From: Streptomyces sp. ASQP_92
GTDB taxonomy: Bacteria > Actinomycetota > Actinomycetes > Streptomycetales > Streptomycetaceae
Assembly: GCF_025399895.1 (NCBI RefSeq)
Contig: NZ_JAODUA010000001.1
Coordinates: 1,302,001 to 1,366,000 of the forward strand
Reading direction: 5' to 3'
Length of the DNA stretch: 64,000 nucleotides
Part shown: piece by piece, positions 53,518 to 62,416 of the stretch
Numbering within the stretch: position 1 is the first letter of the stretch
Layout: each line of letters opens with the position of its first letter
The notes under the pieces: model-generated
Seen by the model: the letters and a program-made list of their open reading frames with translations, nothing else
The model's database searches: none
Told to the model about the DNA's origin: nothing
Translations under genes and position numbers: made by a program

Positions 53518-54759
53518 TCAGTCGACGAGGCCGTCGGCCGCCTCGACCTCTTCGCGGGTGATGCCGAGCAGATACAGCACGGTGTCGAGGAAGGGCACGT
53601 TCACCGCCGTGTGCGCGGCCTCGCGCACCACGGGTTTGGCGTTGAAGGCGACCCCGAGGCCCGCCGCGTTCAGCATGTCCAGGTCGTTGGCGCCGTCGCC
53701 GATCGCCACGGTCTGGGACAGCGGCACCCCCGCCTCGTCGGCGAACCTCCGCAGCAGCCGGGCCTTGCCGGCCCGGTCGACGATCTCGCCCGTGACCCGG
53801 CCGGTGAGCCTGCCGTCCTCGATCTCCAGGGTGTTGGCGGACGCGAAGTCGAGCCCGAGGCGCTCCTTGAGGTCGTCGGTGACCTGGGTGAACCCGCCCG
53901 ATACGACGCCCACTTGATAGCCGAGCGCCTTGAGCGTACGGATCAGGGTGCGGGCGCCCGGGGTGAGCCGGACCTCGGCCCGTACCTTGTCCACCACCGA
54001 GACGTCCAGGCCCCGCAGCAGCGCCACCCGGGCGTGCAGCGACTGCTCGAAGTCCAGCTCGCCGCGCATCGCGGCGGCGGTGACCTCGGCGACCTCCGCC
54101 TCGCAGCCGGCGTGCGCGGCGAACAGCTCGATCACCTCGTCCTGGATGAGCGTGGAGTCCACGTCCATCACGACGAGCCGCTGGGCCCGGCGGTGCAGGC
54201 CCGCCGAGACGACGGCCACGTCCACGCCCTGAGCGGCGGCCTCGGTCGCGAGCGCGGTGCGCAGCGTCCCGGTCGCGACGCCGGACACCGCGAACTCCAC
54301 GGCGGTGACGGGATACTTGGCGAGCCGGAAGATACGGTCGATGTTGCCGCCGGTACCGGCGATACGAGCCGCTATGGCCGCCGTGGACTCGGCGGTCAGC
54401 GGGTGGCCCAGAACCGTCACATGCGAACGGCCGCTGCCGCGCGGCCTGTTGTCGCCGGTGCCGGAGATGATCTCGGCCTCCAGCTTCAGCGACTCGGCCC
54501 AGCTGTGCACGGTGGCCCGCAGCTCGCCCGAGGAGGCGACGGTCGGCTCGGTGACCAGCGCGCACAGGACGAGCCTGCCACGGGAGACGACCTGCTCGAT
54601 GTCCACGACATCGACGGAGTAGGCGGCGAGGGTGTCGAAGAGCCCGGCGGTGATGCCGGGGCGGTCCTTGCCGAAGATCTTGACGAGGAGGGTCGGTACG
54701 TCAGAGCTCTGACCGGCGTCGGAGTTCTGGCCGGCGGGGGGCAGGGGCGATGGCGTCAT
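53518..54759 (-). CDS. serB: Phosphoserine phosphatase with tandem ACT domains
   Basis: The 413-residue protein hydrolyses phosphoserine to serine, the last step of serine synthesis. N-terminal ACT-like domains (about 20-180: VPTLLVKIFGKDRPGITAGLFDTLAAYSVDVVDIEQVVSRG) may bind serine. The HAD phosphatase follows: VVMDVDSTLIQDEVIELFA (nucleophile Asp), VVSGGFTQVTDDLKERLG and AIGDGANDLDMLNAAG. The ATG at 54759 begins the protein; the frame is open far upstream, but that is antisense to streptophobe. It converges with sixA. Confidence 0.94.
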   Translation of the reverse strand: MTPSPLPPAGQNSDAGQSSDVPTLLVKIFGKDRPGITAGLFDTLAAYSVDVVDIEQVVSRGRLVLCALVTEPTVASSGELRATVHSWAESLKLEAEIISGTGDNRPRGSGRSHVTVLGHPLTAESTAAIAARIAGTGGNIDRIFRLAKYPVTAVEFAVSGVATGTLRTALATEAAAQGVDVAVVSAGLHRRAQRLVVMDVDSTLIQDEVIELFAAHAGCEAEVAEVTAAAMRGELDFEQSLHARVALLRGLDVSVVDKVRAEVRLTPGARTLIRTLKALGYQVGVVSGGFTQVTDDLKERLGLDFASANTLEIEDGRLTGRVTGEIVDRAGKARLLRRFADEAGVPLSQTVAIGDGANDLDMLNAAGLGVAFNAKPVVREAAHTAVNVPFLDTVLYLLGITREEVEAADGLVD

Positions 54760-54938
54760 GGTGATCCCACCGTATCCGCACGCCGCTCCGGACCCGCACG
54801 CCGTCCCGCCCTGCGGACAGGCCCCCCTCGTACGGCCCCTCGGCACGGCTTGGACGGGCCGGGTGGGAGCCGGGAGTACGGCTGTGACCGGCGGGGTGGG
54901 GCCCCGGGCCCGCGTCGTACGCCCCGGGCCGGAGCGGT

Positions 54939-56528
54939 TCAGCGGCCGCGCCGCGGTGGGCCGGGCGGGGGAGGCGGGCCCTCGTAGGGGGGCCTGCGCG
55001 GCCGCGGGCCCGGTCGCGGCCCGCCCCCGGGGCCGGGCAGGGTCGGGTCGCCGTGCAGCCCGGGCGGCAGCTTCAGATACGGGTTGGTGTCGGGGTTCGG
55101 CGGCCGGTGGGAGGGCGCCGGGTCGTAGGGCCCGGGAGGCCGCTCCCCCCGAGGCCGCGCCGCGTCCGGGTAGCCCGGGTCCGCGAGCACGGCCGCCCGC
55201 CGGCCCGCCGCCCCCGAGGCGCCGGCGAGCAGCGCACCCAGGGCGCCCGCGCCCGCCCCCCACCCGGCGCCCAGCGCGAGGGCGAGCCCCGCGTCGCCGT
55301 GCAGCTCGACGCCCGCCCCGAACGCGTCGAAGCCCAGCACCGAGAGCGAGGCGTTCGCGGACACCCCGGTGAGCCACACCATCAGGGGGAGCGCCACCGC
55401 GGTGGCCGCGGCCAGCGACAGCGCGCACCGCCCGGCGAAAGCGCCGCCCGAACGCCCGCCCACCGGCGTCCGGACCGCGGCGAGCACCCCCGCGCACAGC
55501 GTCAGACACGCGGCTGCCAGGACCAACAGCCATGCCCTGCCGTCGAGTTGGGCGAGCCGGGCCACCGACACCGGTTCGTCGGCCCGCGTGCCGAGCAGCC
55601 GTCCGAGCGGGTCCGGGAGCAGGGTGGCGAGCGTGCCCGTGGCGTGGCCGCTCCACGGTACGAAGAGGCCGAGCGGGATCGCGAGCCACACCCCGTTGGG
55701 CGCCCCGAGCAGTGCGGCGCCCGCGATGCGGCCCGGGTGGGCGTCGCCGATCGCCGCGTACGCCGCCGCCGCGAACCCCGCCGCCACCGCCACCAGGGCC
55801 ACCGTCACCAGCGCGGAGACCGCGGGCCGCACCGCCCGGTGCAGCGCCGACCAGCCGCGCGGCAGAGGAGTGCGGCGCGAGGCGAGCAGGGCGATCGCCA
55901 GCACCGCGGCGACCCAGCAGGCCGCGCCCGTCAGCGAGCGGGCCGTCTCCACGCGGAAGCCGACCTTCGCCCCGGTGTCCGCGAGCCCGGCGAGCCGGCC
56001 CGGCAACAGCCCGCCGACGTCCCCGATGCCGGGGATGGCCGGCACCTTCACGCCGCCCGGCAAAAGATCCGTGCCGTCGAGCGTGACCAGGTCGTGGCCG
56101 ACCCGCGCGAGCCCGGCGACCACCGCGACGAACACGAGGGCCAGCACGGCCGCGCGGGCCGCCAGTTCGGCCCCCCGGATCCGGGCCCCGGCGCTCCGCA
56201 GCGAGCGCAGGAAGAAGAACGCGAGCAGCAGCGCGCCTGCCAGGCCCACCCCCAGGGGCGCGACATCGACGGCCGTCCGCGCCTGCGCGCCGCTCAGGCC
56301 GAACGCCGAGACATCGCCGGACGGGGTGACCGAGCCGCCCGCCCCGAGCACCACCACGGCCGCCGTCATCGGGCCGAGCGCTCCCGCCGCGTCCGCGCCC
56401 AGCAGATGGAGCCCGAGCGCGGCCGTGCCCGCCATCGCGACCAGCGCCCAGCTCACCGAGGCGATCGAGGTGAGCCAGACATCGCCCCACCGGATCGAGC
56501 CCCGGACCTCGTTGTCGCCCACGTTCAT
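54939..56528 (-). CDS. Streptophobe family membrane protein
   Basis: The 529-residue protein has about 12 hydrophobic segments, starting with TSIASVSWALVAMAGTAALGLHLLGA. It ends in a Pro/Gly/Arg-rich cytoplasmic tail (YDPAPSHRPPNPDTNPYLKLPPGLHGDPTLPGPGGG). The family name refers to Streptomyces and related genera, where such multi-pass proteins occur in several copies. No active residue or transport motif is seen. ATG 56528 is preferred to an in-frame start at 56597. It is divergent from the FHA-ABC transporter gene. Confidence 0.85.
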   Translation of the reverse strand: MNVGDNEVRGSIRWGDVWLTSIASVSWALVAMAGTAALGLHLLGADAAGALGPMTAAVVVLGAGGSVTPSGDVSAFGLSGAQARTAVDVAPLGVGLAGALLLAFFFLRSLRSAGARIRGAELAARAAVLALVFVAVVAGLARVGHDLVTLDGTDLLPGGVKVPAIPGIGDVGGLLPGRLAGLADTGAKVGFRVETARSLTGAACWVAAVLAIALLASRRTPLPRGWSALHRAVRPAVSALVTVALVAVAAGFAAAAYAAIGDAHPGRIAGAALLGAPNGVWLAIPLGLFVPWSGHATGTLATLLPDPLGRLLGTRADEPVSVARLAQLDGRAWLLVLAAACLTLCAGVLAAVRTPVGGRSGGAFAGRCALSLAAATAVALPLMVWLTGVSANASLSVLGFDAFGAGVELHGDAGLALALGAGWGAGAGALGALLAGASGAAGRRAAVLADPGYPDAARPRGERPPGPYDPAPSHRPPNPDTNPYLKLPPGLHGDPTLPGPGGGPRPGPRPRRPPYEGPPPPPGPPRRGR

Positions 56529-56875
56529 CAGGACCCCCCCGATACGAGCCGACTTGCCCCTGTTGGATATGGAGAGACCAATTTCGACCGCCGACACATC
56601 ATTTATGGGCGGACATCATGATCCGTACGCACTCATGGGTGCTTACTACTCTCGGGGGGTGTTTGGCCCGCGTCAACGGGCGGGCGCCGGGGCCCTGTTG
56701 CACGACCGCGACGGGACTGTGCCCGGTCTGTGCACGTAATTCACAAGGCCCGGGTTTCGGATACGAGCCCGGGCCTGAAATAGTTCCCCACGATGTTCAC
56801 CATCCCTAGACTCCCTGTCGGGAGTCAGGGGCCTCCGGTGCGGAGGCCTTTCGGGGGACGACAAGTGGGGCTGGA
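56529..56875 (+). promoter_or_regulatory. Divergent promoter region with three hairpins
   Basis: The 347-base spacer holds three perfect inverted repeats before the ABC transporter gene: AGGCCCGGG with CCCGGGCCT (56746-56754, 56768-56776), GACTCCC with GGGAGTC (56809-56815, 56820-56826) and GGCCTCCG with CGGAGGCC (56830-56837, 56841-56848). The last is followed by TTTCG and resembles a terminator or attenuator. CCTAGACTCC (56804-56813) holds a possible -10 sequence, TAGACT. No gene was found. Confidence 0.55.
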
Positions 56876-59401
56876 GTGCCGGAACTCGTACTGGAATTGA
56901 ATGGCAGCACCTGGACGCTCGATCCGTCCAGGTCGTACACCCTTGGCCGGGACCCGCAAGGTGACCTGGTGGTCGACGACGCCAGAGTGTCGTGGCGGCA
57001 CGCCACGATCAGCTGGAGCGGCCGCAGTTGGGTCATCGAGGACCACGGATCGACCAATGGCACCTATGTGCGGGGCCAGCGGATCCACCAGATGGACATC
57101 GGCCCCGGCTCCTCGGTCCACCTAGGCAACGCGACCGACGGTCCGCGGCTGAATCTCACCGGTGCCGCCGCGGCCGCCTACGCACAGCCCGCCCCCGCCC
57201 AGCAGGCGCAGGCGGCGCCCGCCCACCCCCAACCCCAGCAGGCCCCGCCCCAGCAGGGCGGCTGGGCGCAGCACCCTCAGCAGGCGCACCACCCCCAGCA
57301 GCCGCAGGTCCCGCAGCAGCAGTGGCAGCAGCCCCCGCAGCCGCAGGTCCCGCAGCAGGGCGGCGCCGCGGGCGCCCCGCCCGTCTACGGGGACCGCAGC
57401 CCGACCACGTTCCACCAGGTCGCGCTCGGCCGCGTCATGCGCATCGGCCGTGCCCTGGAGAACGAGCTGGTCGTCTCCGACCTCCAGGTCTCGCGCCACC
57501 ACGCCGAGTTCCACGCGACGCCCGACGGCCGGATGGAGATCCGCGACCTCGGCTCGCACAACGGCACCTATGTCAACGGCCAGCCGATCGCCAAGGGCGG
57601 CAGTGTCCTGCTCGGCCCGCAGGACATCGTGGGCGTCGGTCACTCGACGTACCGCATCGTCGGCGACCGCCTCGAGGAGTTCGTCGACACCGGTGACGTC
57701 TCCTTCTCCGCCCGCCATCTGACCGTCACGGTCGACGGCGGCAAGGACATCCTCAAGGACGTCTCGTTCGGCGTCCCCGAGAAGTCGCTCATCGCGGTCA
57801 TCGGCCCCTCGGGCTCCGGAAAGTCCACGCTCCTCAAGGCGCTCACCGGCTACCGGCCCGCCAACAAGGGCGATGTCCTCTACGACAACCGCAACCTCTA
57901 CAAGCAGTTCGCCGAGCTGCGCCAGCGCATCGGCCTGGTTCCGCAGGACGACATCCTGCACAAGGAGCTGACCGTCAAGAAGGCGCTGAAGTACGCGGCC
58001 AAGCTGCGCTTCCCCGCCGACACCACCGAGACCGAGCGCCAGCAGCGCATCGACGAGGTGCTGCGCGAGCTCAAGCTGGACATCCACAAGGAGAAGAAGG
58101 TCACCTCCCTCTCCGGTGGCCAGCGCAAGCGCGTCTCGGTCGCCCTGGAGCTCCTGACCAAGCCGTCGCTGATCTTCCTCGACGAGCCCACCTCGGGCCT
58201 CGACCCGGGCATGGACCGCGACGTCATGCAGCTCCTTCGCGGCCTCGCCGACGACGGCCGCACCGTGCTCGTCGTCACGCACTCGGTGGCCGAACTCGCC
58301 ATCTGCGACAAGCTGTTGGTGATGGCGCCGGGCGGCTCGGTCGCCTACTTCGGCCCGCCCGAGGAGGCCCTGAACTTCTTCGGCTACGGCACCTGGGCCG
58401 ATGTCTTCTCCGCCTTCGAGAGCTACCGCGACTACGACTGGGCGGGCCGCTGGAAGGGCTCGCAGCACTACCAGATGTACGCCGCGGACATCGACGCCGT
58501 CGCCCCGCAGTCGGTGCAGATGCCGCCGGCCCAGGCGATGAAGCCGCCGAAGCCGCAGGGCTGGCTCTCCCAGCTGTGGACCCTGATGCGCCGCTACACC
58601 TCGGTGATCGCCTCCGACAAGGGCTTCCTCGCCCTGTCGGTGGCGCTGCCCGCCGTGATCGGCTCGGTCAGTGTCGTCATCCCGGCGAAGTTCGGCCTCG
58701 GCCCGCCGACGCCGCCGTCCCGGTTCAACGGGGACGCCGGCACGATCATGCTGATCCTCGCGGTCGGCATGTGCTTCTCGGGCGCGGCCAACTCCGTACG
58801 AGAACTGATCAAGGAACGGGTCATCTACGAACGGGAACGGGCCACCGGCCTGTCCCGCTCGGCGTATCTGATGTCCAAGATCCTGGTGCTCGGAGTGATC
58901 ACCGCCTTCCAGGGCGTGATCCTGTGCATCATCGGCTTCTCGACCCGCAAGCTGCCCGCCGAGGGTCTGGTGATGCCGCCCGCGGTCGAGATGTGCCTGG
59001 TCGTCATCGCGCTCGGCTTCACCTCGATGATGTTCGGCCTGATCATCTCCTCGCTGGTGAAGACCTCCGAGAAGACCATGCCGCTGCTCGTCATGTTCGC
59101 CATCGTGCAGGTCGTCTTCACCGGCATCCTGTTCAAGGTGTACGACTCGCCCGGCCTTGAGCAGTTCGCCTGGCTGATGCCGTCGCGCTGGGCCATCGCG
59201 GGCGCCGGCACGACGCTCGACCTGTCCCATCTGATGGGCCCGATGGACCAGAGCGACCCGACCAACCTCGACCCGCTGTGGAAGCACGACGCCGCCCAGT
59301 GGTTCACCGACATCTCGGTGCTGCTGGTCATCGGCATCGCGCTCGGCTTCGTGGTCGCGCGCCTGCTGCGCCGCCACGAGCCCGAGGTCATGCGCAAGTA
59401 G
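56876..59401 (+). CDS. Double-FHA ABC transporter (ATP-binding and permease fused)
   Basis: The 841-residue protein fuses two FHA domains to an ABC half-transporter. FHA1 spans about 20-75 (YTLGRDPQGDLVVDDARVSWRHATISW, SRxxxH-like), a Gln/Pro-rich linker about 100-165, FHA2 about 180-245 (GRALENELVVSDLQVSRHHAEF, NGTYVNG). The ATPase has GPSGSGKST (near 311), LSGGQRKR (near 412) and FLDEPTSGLDPG (near 431). The C-terminal ABC2-type permease has six helices. FHA domains bind phosphothreonine, so a Ser/Thr kinase probably controls it. The substrate is unknown. Start is GTG 56876, with GGGG before it. Confidence 0.92.
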   Translation: MPELVLELNGSTWTLDPSRSYTLGRDPQGDLVVDDARVSWRHATISWSGRSWVIEDHGSTNGTYVRGQRIHQMDIGPGSSVHLGNATDGPRLNLTGAAAAAYAQPAPAQQAQAAPAHPQPQQAPPQQGGWAQHPQQAHHPQQPQVPQQQWQQPPQPQVPQQGGAAGAPPVYGDRSPTTFHQVALGRVMRIGRALENELVVSDLQVSRHHAEFHATPDGRMEIRDLGSHNGTYVNGQPIAKGGSVLLGPQDIVGVGHSTYRIVGDRLEEFVDTGDVSFSARHLTVTVDGGKDILKDVSFGVPEKSLIAVIGPSGSGKSTLLKALTGYRPANKGDVLYDNRNLYKQFAELRQRIGLVPQDDILHKELTVKKALKYAAKLRFPADTTETERQQRIDEVLRELKLDIHKEKKVTSLSGGQRKRVSVALELLTKPSLIFLDEPTSGLDPGMDRDVMQLLRGLADDGRTVLVVTHSVAELAICDKLLVMAPGGSVAYFGPPEEALNFFGYGTWADVFSAFESYRDYDWAGRWKGSQHYQMYAADIDAVAPQSVQMPPAQAMKPPKPQGWLSQLWTLMRRYTSVIASDKGFLALSVALPAVIGSVSVVIPAKFGLGPPTPPSRFNGDAGTIMLILAVGMCFSGAANSVRELIKERVIYERERATGLSRSAYLMSKILVLGVITAFQGVILCIIGFSTRKLPAEGLVMPPAVEMCLVVIALGFTSMMFGLIISSLVKTSEKTMPLLVMFAIVQVVFTGILFKVYDSPGLEQFAWLMPSRWAIAGAGTTLDLSHLMGPMDQSDPTNLDPLWKHDAAQWFTDISVLLVIGIALGFVVARLLRRHEPEVMRK

Positions 59402-59419
59402 CCGGACCCGGTCACGGAA

Positions 59420-59453
59420 GAAGGGCGGCACCCCGTGGGGGGTGCCGCCCTTC
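59420..59453. terminator. Bidirectional terminator after the FHA-ABC gene
   Basis: A 15-base-pair stem (59420-59434 with 59439-59453), loop GTGG, lies between the convergent FHA-ABC and transglycosylase genes, 18 bases after the first stop. Confidence 0.8.
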
Positions 59454-59479
59454 TCGCGTCCCGTACGTCAGGAAGAGGC

Positions 59480-60154
59480 TCAGTAGGCGCTGTTGACGTT
59501 GTCCATCGAGCCGTACTTGTCGGCCGCGTAGTTGGCGGCGGCGGTGATGTTGGCGACCGGGTCGTAGATGTTCCACGAGGTTCCGGGCACGTGGTACGCG
59601 TTGAAGGTCGGCTGGATGACCTGGAGCAGCCCCTTGGACGGGACGCCGTTGATGGCGTTGATGTCCCAGCCGTTGATGGCCATCGGGTTACCGGTCGACT
59701 CGCGCATGATGTTGCGGTGCAGACCCTCGTAGGTGCCCGGAATGCCCTTGCTCTTCATGATGTCGAGGGACTGGCGGATCCAGCCGTCGAGGTTGTTGGC
59801 GTAGATCGGCTTGCGGGCGGCGGCGCGGCTCGCGGCGGCGGCCTCGTCCCGCTTCTTCGCCTCGGCGTCGGCCTTCGCCTTCGCGTCCGCCGCGGCCTTG
59901 GCCTTGGCGGCGGCCTGGGCCTGCTTGTCCGCGGTGACGTGCTGCTTGGCGACGCTCTCCGAGAGCGTCTTGGTACCGGCGACGGTCACCGAGAAGGCGG
60001 CGGGCTCGGCGGCCGCGGCGGCACTGCCCGACTCGCCCGTGCCGGGAAGGACCGTGAGAGCGAGAGCGGCGGCGCCGAGGGCGGCGACACCGGCAATCGA
60101 GATCTTGTGCGTCTTGGGCAGACGACTGTGACCCAGGTTGCTGAACTCGGGCAT
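59480..60154 (-). CDS. Secreted SLT-type lytic transglycosylase
   Basis: The 224-residue protein has a signal-like N-terminus (ISIAGVAALGAAALALTVLPGTGESGSA). A long Ala/Lys-rich helix (about 85-125) follows, likely a coiled coil, and then the SLT domain: WIRQSLDIMKSKGIPGTYEGLHRNIMRESTGNPMAINGWDINAING, with Glu in RESTGNP as the catalytic acid. It should cleave peptidoglycan glycan strands. The ATG at 60154 is chosen for the secretion signal. The leader is 270 bases and carries a long inverted repeat. Confidence 0.88.
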   Translation of the reverse strand: MPEFSNLGHSRLPKTHKISIAGVAALGAAALALTVLPGTGESGSAAAAAEPAAFSVTVAGTKTLSESVAKQHVTADKQAQAAAKAKAAADAKAKADAEAKKRDEAAAASRAAARKPIYANNLDGWIRQSLDIMKSKGIPGTYEGLHRNIMRESTGNPMAINGWDINAINGVPSKGLLQVIQPTFNAYHVPGTSWNIYDPVANITAAANYAADKYGSMDNVNSAY

Positions 60155-60277
60155 GGCGGTTGGACCTCTTCCGAATGGCGGGGGACGGCGCATCGAAGCG
60201 CCGCGGCGTTTGAGCCGCAGCGCTGTGCGACGGGAGCCATTGTTAGCGGCCGCAAAATCTGGTGGCAAAGCTGCCCA

Positions 60278-60378
60278 TTACGAAGCCGGGTAGTGGATCA
60301 GGGCCGCGCGAAAGGCGCCTCGTACCCACTCCGGCCCGGCTCACACCGCCTTTATCTGTCCACTAGCCCGCTTCGTAA
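60278..60378 (-). repeat. Long imperfect inverted repeat in the SLT-gene leader
   Basis: Arms at 60278-60297 and 60359-60378 are reverse complements at 18 of 20 positions and lie 61 bases apart. The 61-base interior can form smaller stems. It lies between the queA-like stop (60425) and the SLT start (60154). It may be a structured leader RNA or a regulator site. No known riboswitch matches. Confidence 0.7.
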
Positions 60379-60424
60379 GTGATGTGCGTCCTATGCGCGG
60401 GCTCACATCGGCCACGTAACATTT

Positions 60425-61504
60425 TCACCGCACGTTGCTGGAGCAATGCGCAGGGTGAGGGTTCTCCTCCGGGAGGAGGAGATGGACGTCGCCGAACTCG
60501 TGCCACAGGTAGAGCCTGCTCAGCGCCTGGTCGTAGGCGGCGGCCAGCGCCTCGCGCCCCGCGATCGCCTCCAGCATCAGAAGGTGGGAGGCCTCCGGCT
60601 CGTGCAGGCCGGTCAGCAGTCCGTCCACCACCCGCACCCCGCGCTCCGGCGTCACCACCAGATCCGTCCAGCCCGCCGCCTCCCGCACGACCCGGTCGGG
60701 CCCGGCCGCCGACTCCAGGGCGCGCACCGCCGTGGTCCCCACGGCCACGATCCGGGTGCCGCCCGCGCGGGCCGCGTTCACCAGGCGGGCCGTGGCCGCG
60801 GGCACCTCGAAGCGCTCCGGGTAAGGCGGCTCGTGCGCCTCCGCCGAGGCCACCCCGGTGTGCAGGACCACCGGCGCGAACCGCACGCCGCGCCGCACCA
60901 GCTCCGCGACCAGGCGGTCCGTGAACGGCCGTGCCGCACTCGGCATCTCGGCCGAGCCGAGCCCGCCGGGCGCGGGCCGCGCGAACACCGTCTGGTACGC
61001 GGCCAGCGGCTGGTCCCGCTCGGTGTAGGAGTACCGGATGGGCCGCCCGTGCCGGCTCATCAGCCCCACCACGTCGGCCGCCGACACCCGGGCCCACCAC
61101 AGCCGGTCGGGGCTCAGCGCCTCCTCCAGCACCAGGTGCTCGCCGTCCGGCAGCGCCACCGGCGTTCCCGCCCGGTCCCCGGTGCGCCGCTCCGTACTGC
61201 CCGAGGCGGTCGGGCGGCGCAGCTCCACCGCCCAGCGCCCGTCCGGGCCGAGCGTGGAGAAGTGCACCACCACCGGCCGCCCGCCGACCCTCCCGTCGAC
61301 CGCGGCGGGCAGCGTCCGCGAGGTGTTGACCACCAGCACGTCCCCGGCCCGCAACTGCCCGGCCAGCTCGCGGAAGCGGTGGTGGGAGACCGCCGAGCCG
61401 CGCGACACCATCAGGCGCACGTCGTCGCGCCCCGCCCCGCGCACCTCGGCGGGCACCGAGGCCAGCAGGTCATCGGGCACCCGCACCACCAGGGGCGCGG
61501 TCAT
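60425..61504 (-). CDS. queA: QueA-like S-adenosylmethionine:tRNA ribosyltransferase-isomerase
   Basis: QueA transfers the ribosyl part of S-adenosylmethionine to the queuosine precursor base in tRNA. The 359-residue protein has GDVLVVNTSRTLPAAVDGR, HGRPIRYSYTERDQPLAAYQTVFARPAPGGLGSAEMPSAARPFT and VTPERGVRVVDGLLTGLHEPEASHLLMLEAIAG of the family. It is shorter in blocks than typical QueA and somewhat diverged. No other queuosine gene (tgt, queG) is in the window. Its ATG overlaps the stop of an SDR gene (ATGA). Confidence 0.85.
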   Translation of the reverse strand: MTAPLVVRVPDDLLASVPAEVRGAGRDDVRLMVSRGSAVSHHRFRELAGQLRAGDVLVVNTSRTLPAAVDGRVGGRPVVVHFSTLGPDGRWAVELRRPTASGSTERRTGDRAGTPVALPDGEHLVLEEALSPDRLWWARVSAADVVGLMSRHGRPIRYSYTERDQPLAAYQTVFARPAPGGLGSAEMPSAARPFTDRLVAELVRRGVRFAPVVLHTGVASAEAHEPPYPERFEVPAATARLVNAARAGGTRIVAVGTTAVRALESAAGPDRVVREAAGWTDLVVTPERGVRVVDGLLTGLHEPEASHLLMLEAIAGREALAAAYDQALSRLYLWHEFGDVHLLLPEENPHPAHCSSNVR

Positions 61505-62223
61505 CGCGCCGCCTCCTCACCGGTGGCCACCAGGCCCCCCACCAGGGAAGGCGCGCTGTAGCGCCCGCTGGGCAACCGCTCGTCGAGGAGCCGCAGAAAG
61601 CCCGGCACCACCGTCGAGGGCTCCGGCCGCCCCGAGTCGTCGCCCGGCACCGCGGCCGCGTACAGGTCCGTGCGCAGATCACCCGGGTCCACCGCCCACA
61701 CCCGAAGGCCCGGCTCCTCCACGGCGAGCACCGCCGCCACCTGGTCGAGCGCCGCCTTCGAGGCCCCGTAACCGCCCCAGGTCCCGTATGCCTCGACCGC
61801 CGCGTCCGAACTGACCGCCACCACCGCGCCCGAGGGCGCCCGCCGCAGCAGGGGCAGCGCCTCCTGCACGAGCCCGAGCGCGGCCACCACATTGGTCTCC
61901 AGGGCCGCCCGAAGCCCCGCGAGCTCCAGCTCCTCAAGGGGGACGAGCGGCTCGGCGCCCAGCGCGGAGGCGTTGTTCACCAGCAGATCGAGACCGCCCA
62001 GATCCCATGCCGCGGCCACGAGCTCCGCCCGGTGCCGGGCGTCGGTGACGTCTCCGGCGAGCGCCACCACCTTTGTGCCGTACCCGTCGAGCCGGCGCGC
62101 CGCCTCCTCCAGTACGGGACCCGTCCTCGCGTCGAGGACCAGATCCCAGCCCCGCCGGGCCAGTGCCACGGAGAGTGCCCCTCCGAGCCCCTTCGAGGCA
62201 CCTGTGATGATCGCGACCGGCAT
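61501..62223 (-). CDS. SDR-family dehydrogenase coupled to queA
   Basis: The 240-residue protein has IITGASKGLGGALSVALARRG and the triad S-Y-K in VSSDAAVEAYGTWGGYGASKAALDQV. NNAS replaces NNAG in LLVNNASALG. It probably acts on a carbonyl substrate with NAD(P)H. ATG 62223 follows AAGGGG by 9 bases; a TTG 9 bases upstream is in frame. Overlap with the queA start suggests joint translation, although queuosine biology does not explain this SDR. Confidence 0.88.
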   Translation of the reverse strand: MPVAIITGASKGLGGALSVALARRGWDLVLDARTGPVLEEAARRLDGYGTKVVALAGDVTDARHRAELVAAAWDLGGLDLLVNNASALGAEPLVPLEELELAGLRAALETNVVAALGLVQEALPLLRRAPSGAVVAVSSDAAVEAYGTWGGYGASKAALDQVAAVLAVEEPGLRVWAVDPGDLRTDLYAAAVPGDDSGRPEPSTVVPGFLRLLDERLPSGRYSAPSLVGGLVATGEEAAR

Positions 62224-62416
62224 GGTGTCCAACCCCTTAATCCATCAGTCCGTCGAGCGTGTCCGTCGATGCGTTCACAGTGGCGCCGGGGGCGTGGGCG
62301 CCGCCTCGGACGCGGGGCCCACCCCGGCACGGCACTTCGGCCTAGGCCGCAGGACCCGAGCGGTGCTGGTCCACAGGCCGAGGCGCACCGCGACACCCCG
62401 CCGGTACGGTGATCAC

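Noticed and set aside
54780..56490. Long open frame antisense to the streptophobe gene, in frame with serB
   Set aside because: It results from high third-position G+C; serB has a clear start at 54759 and family homology begins there.
56783..56805. Second possible PHO box before the FHA-ABC gene
   Set aside because: GTTCCCCACGA and GTTCACCATCC occur, but their start spacing is 12 rather than 11 bases and only one unit fits the consensus well.
60155..60424. c-di-AMP (ydaO) riboswitch before the SLT transglycosylase gene
   Set aside because: I looked for its conserved segments on the minus strand and did not find them; only the unexplained inverted repeat is recorded.
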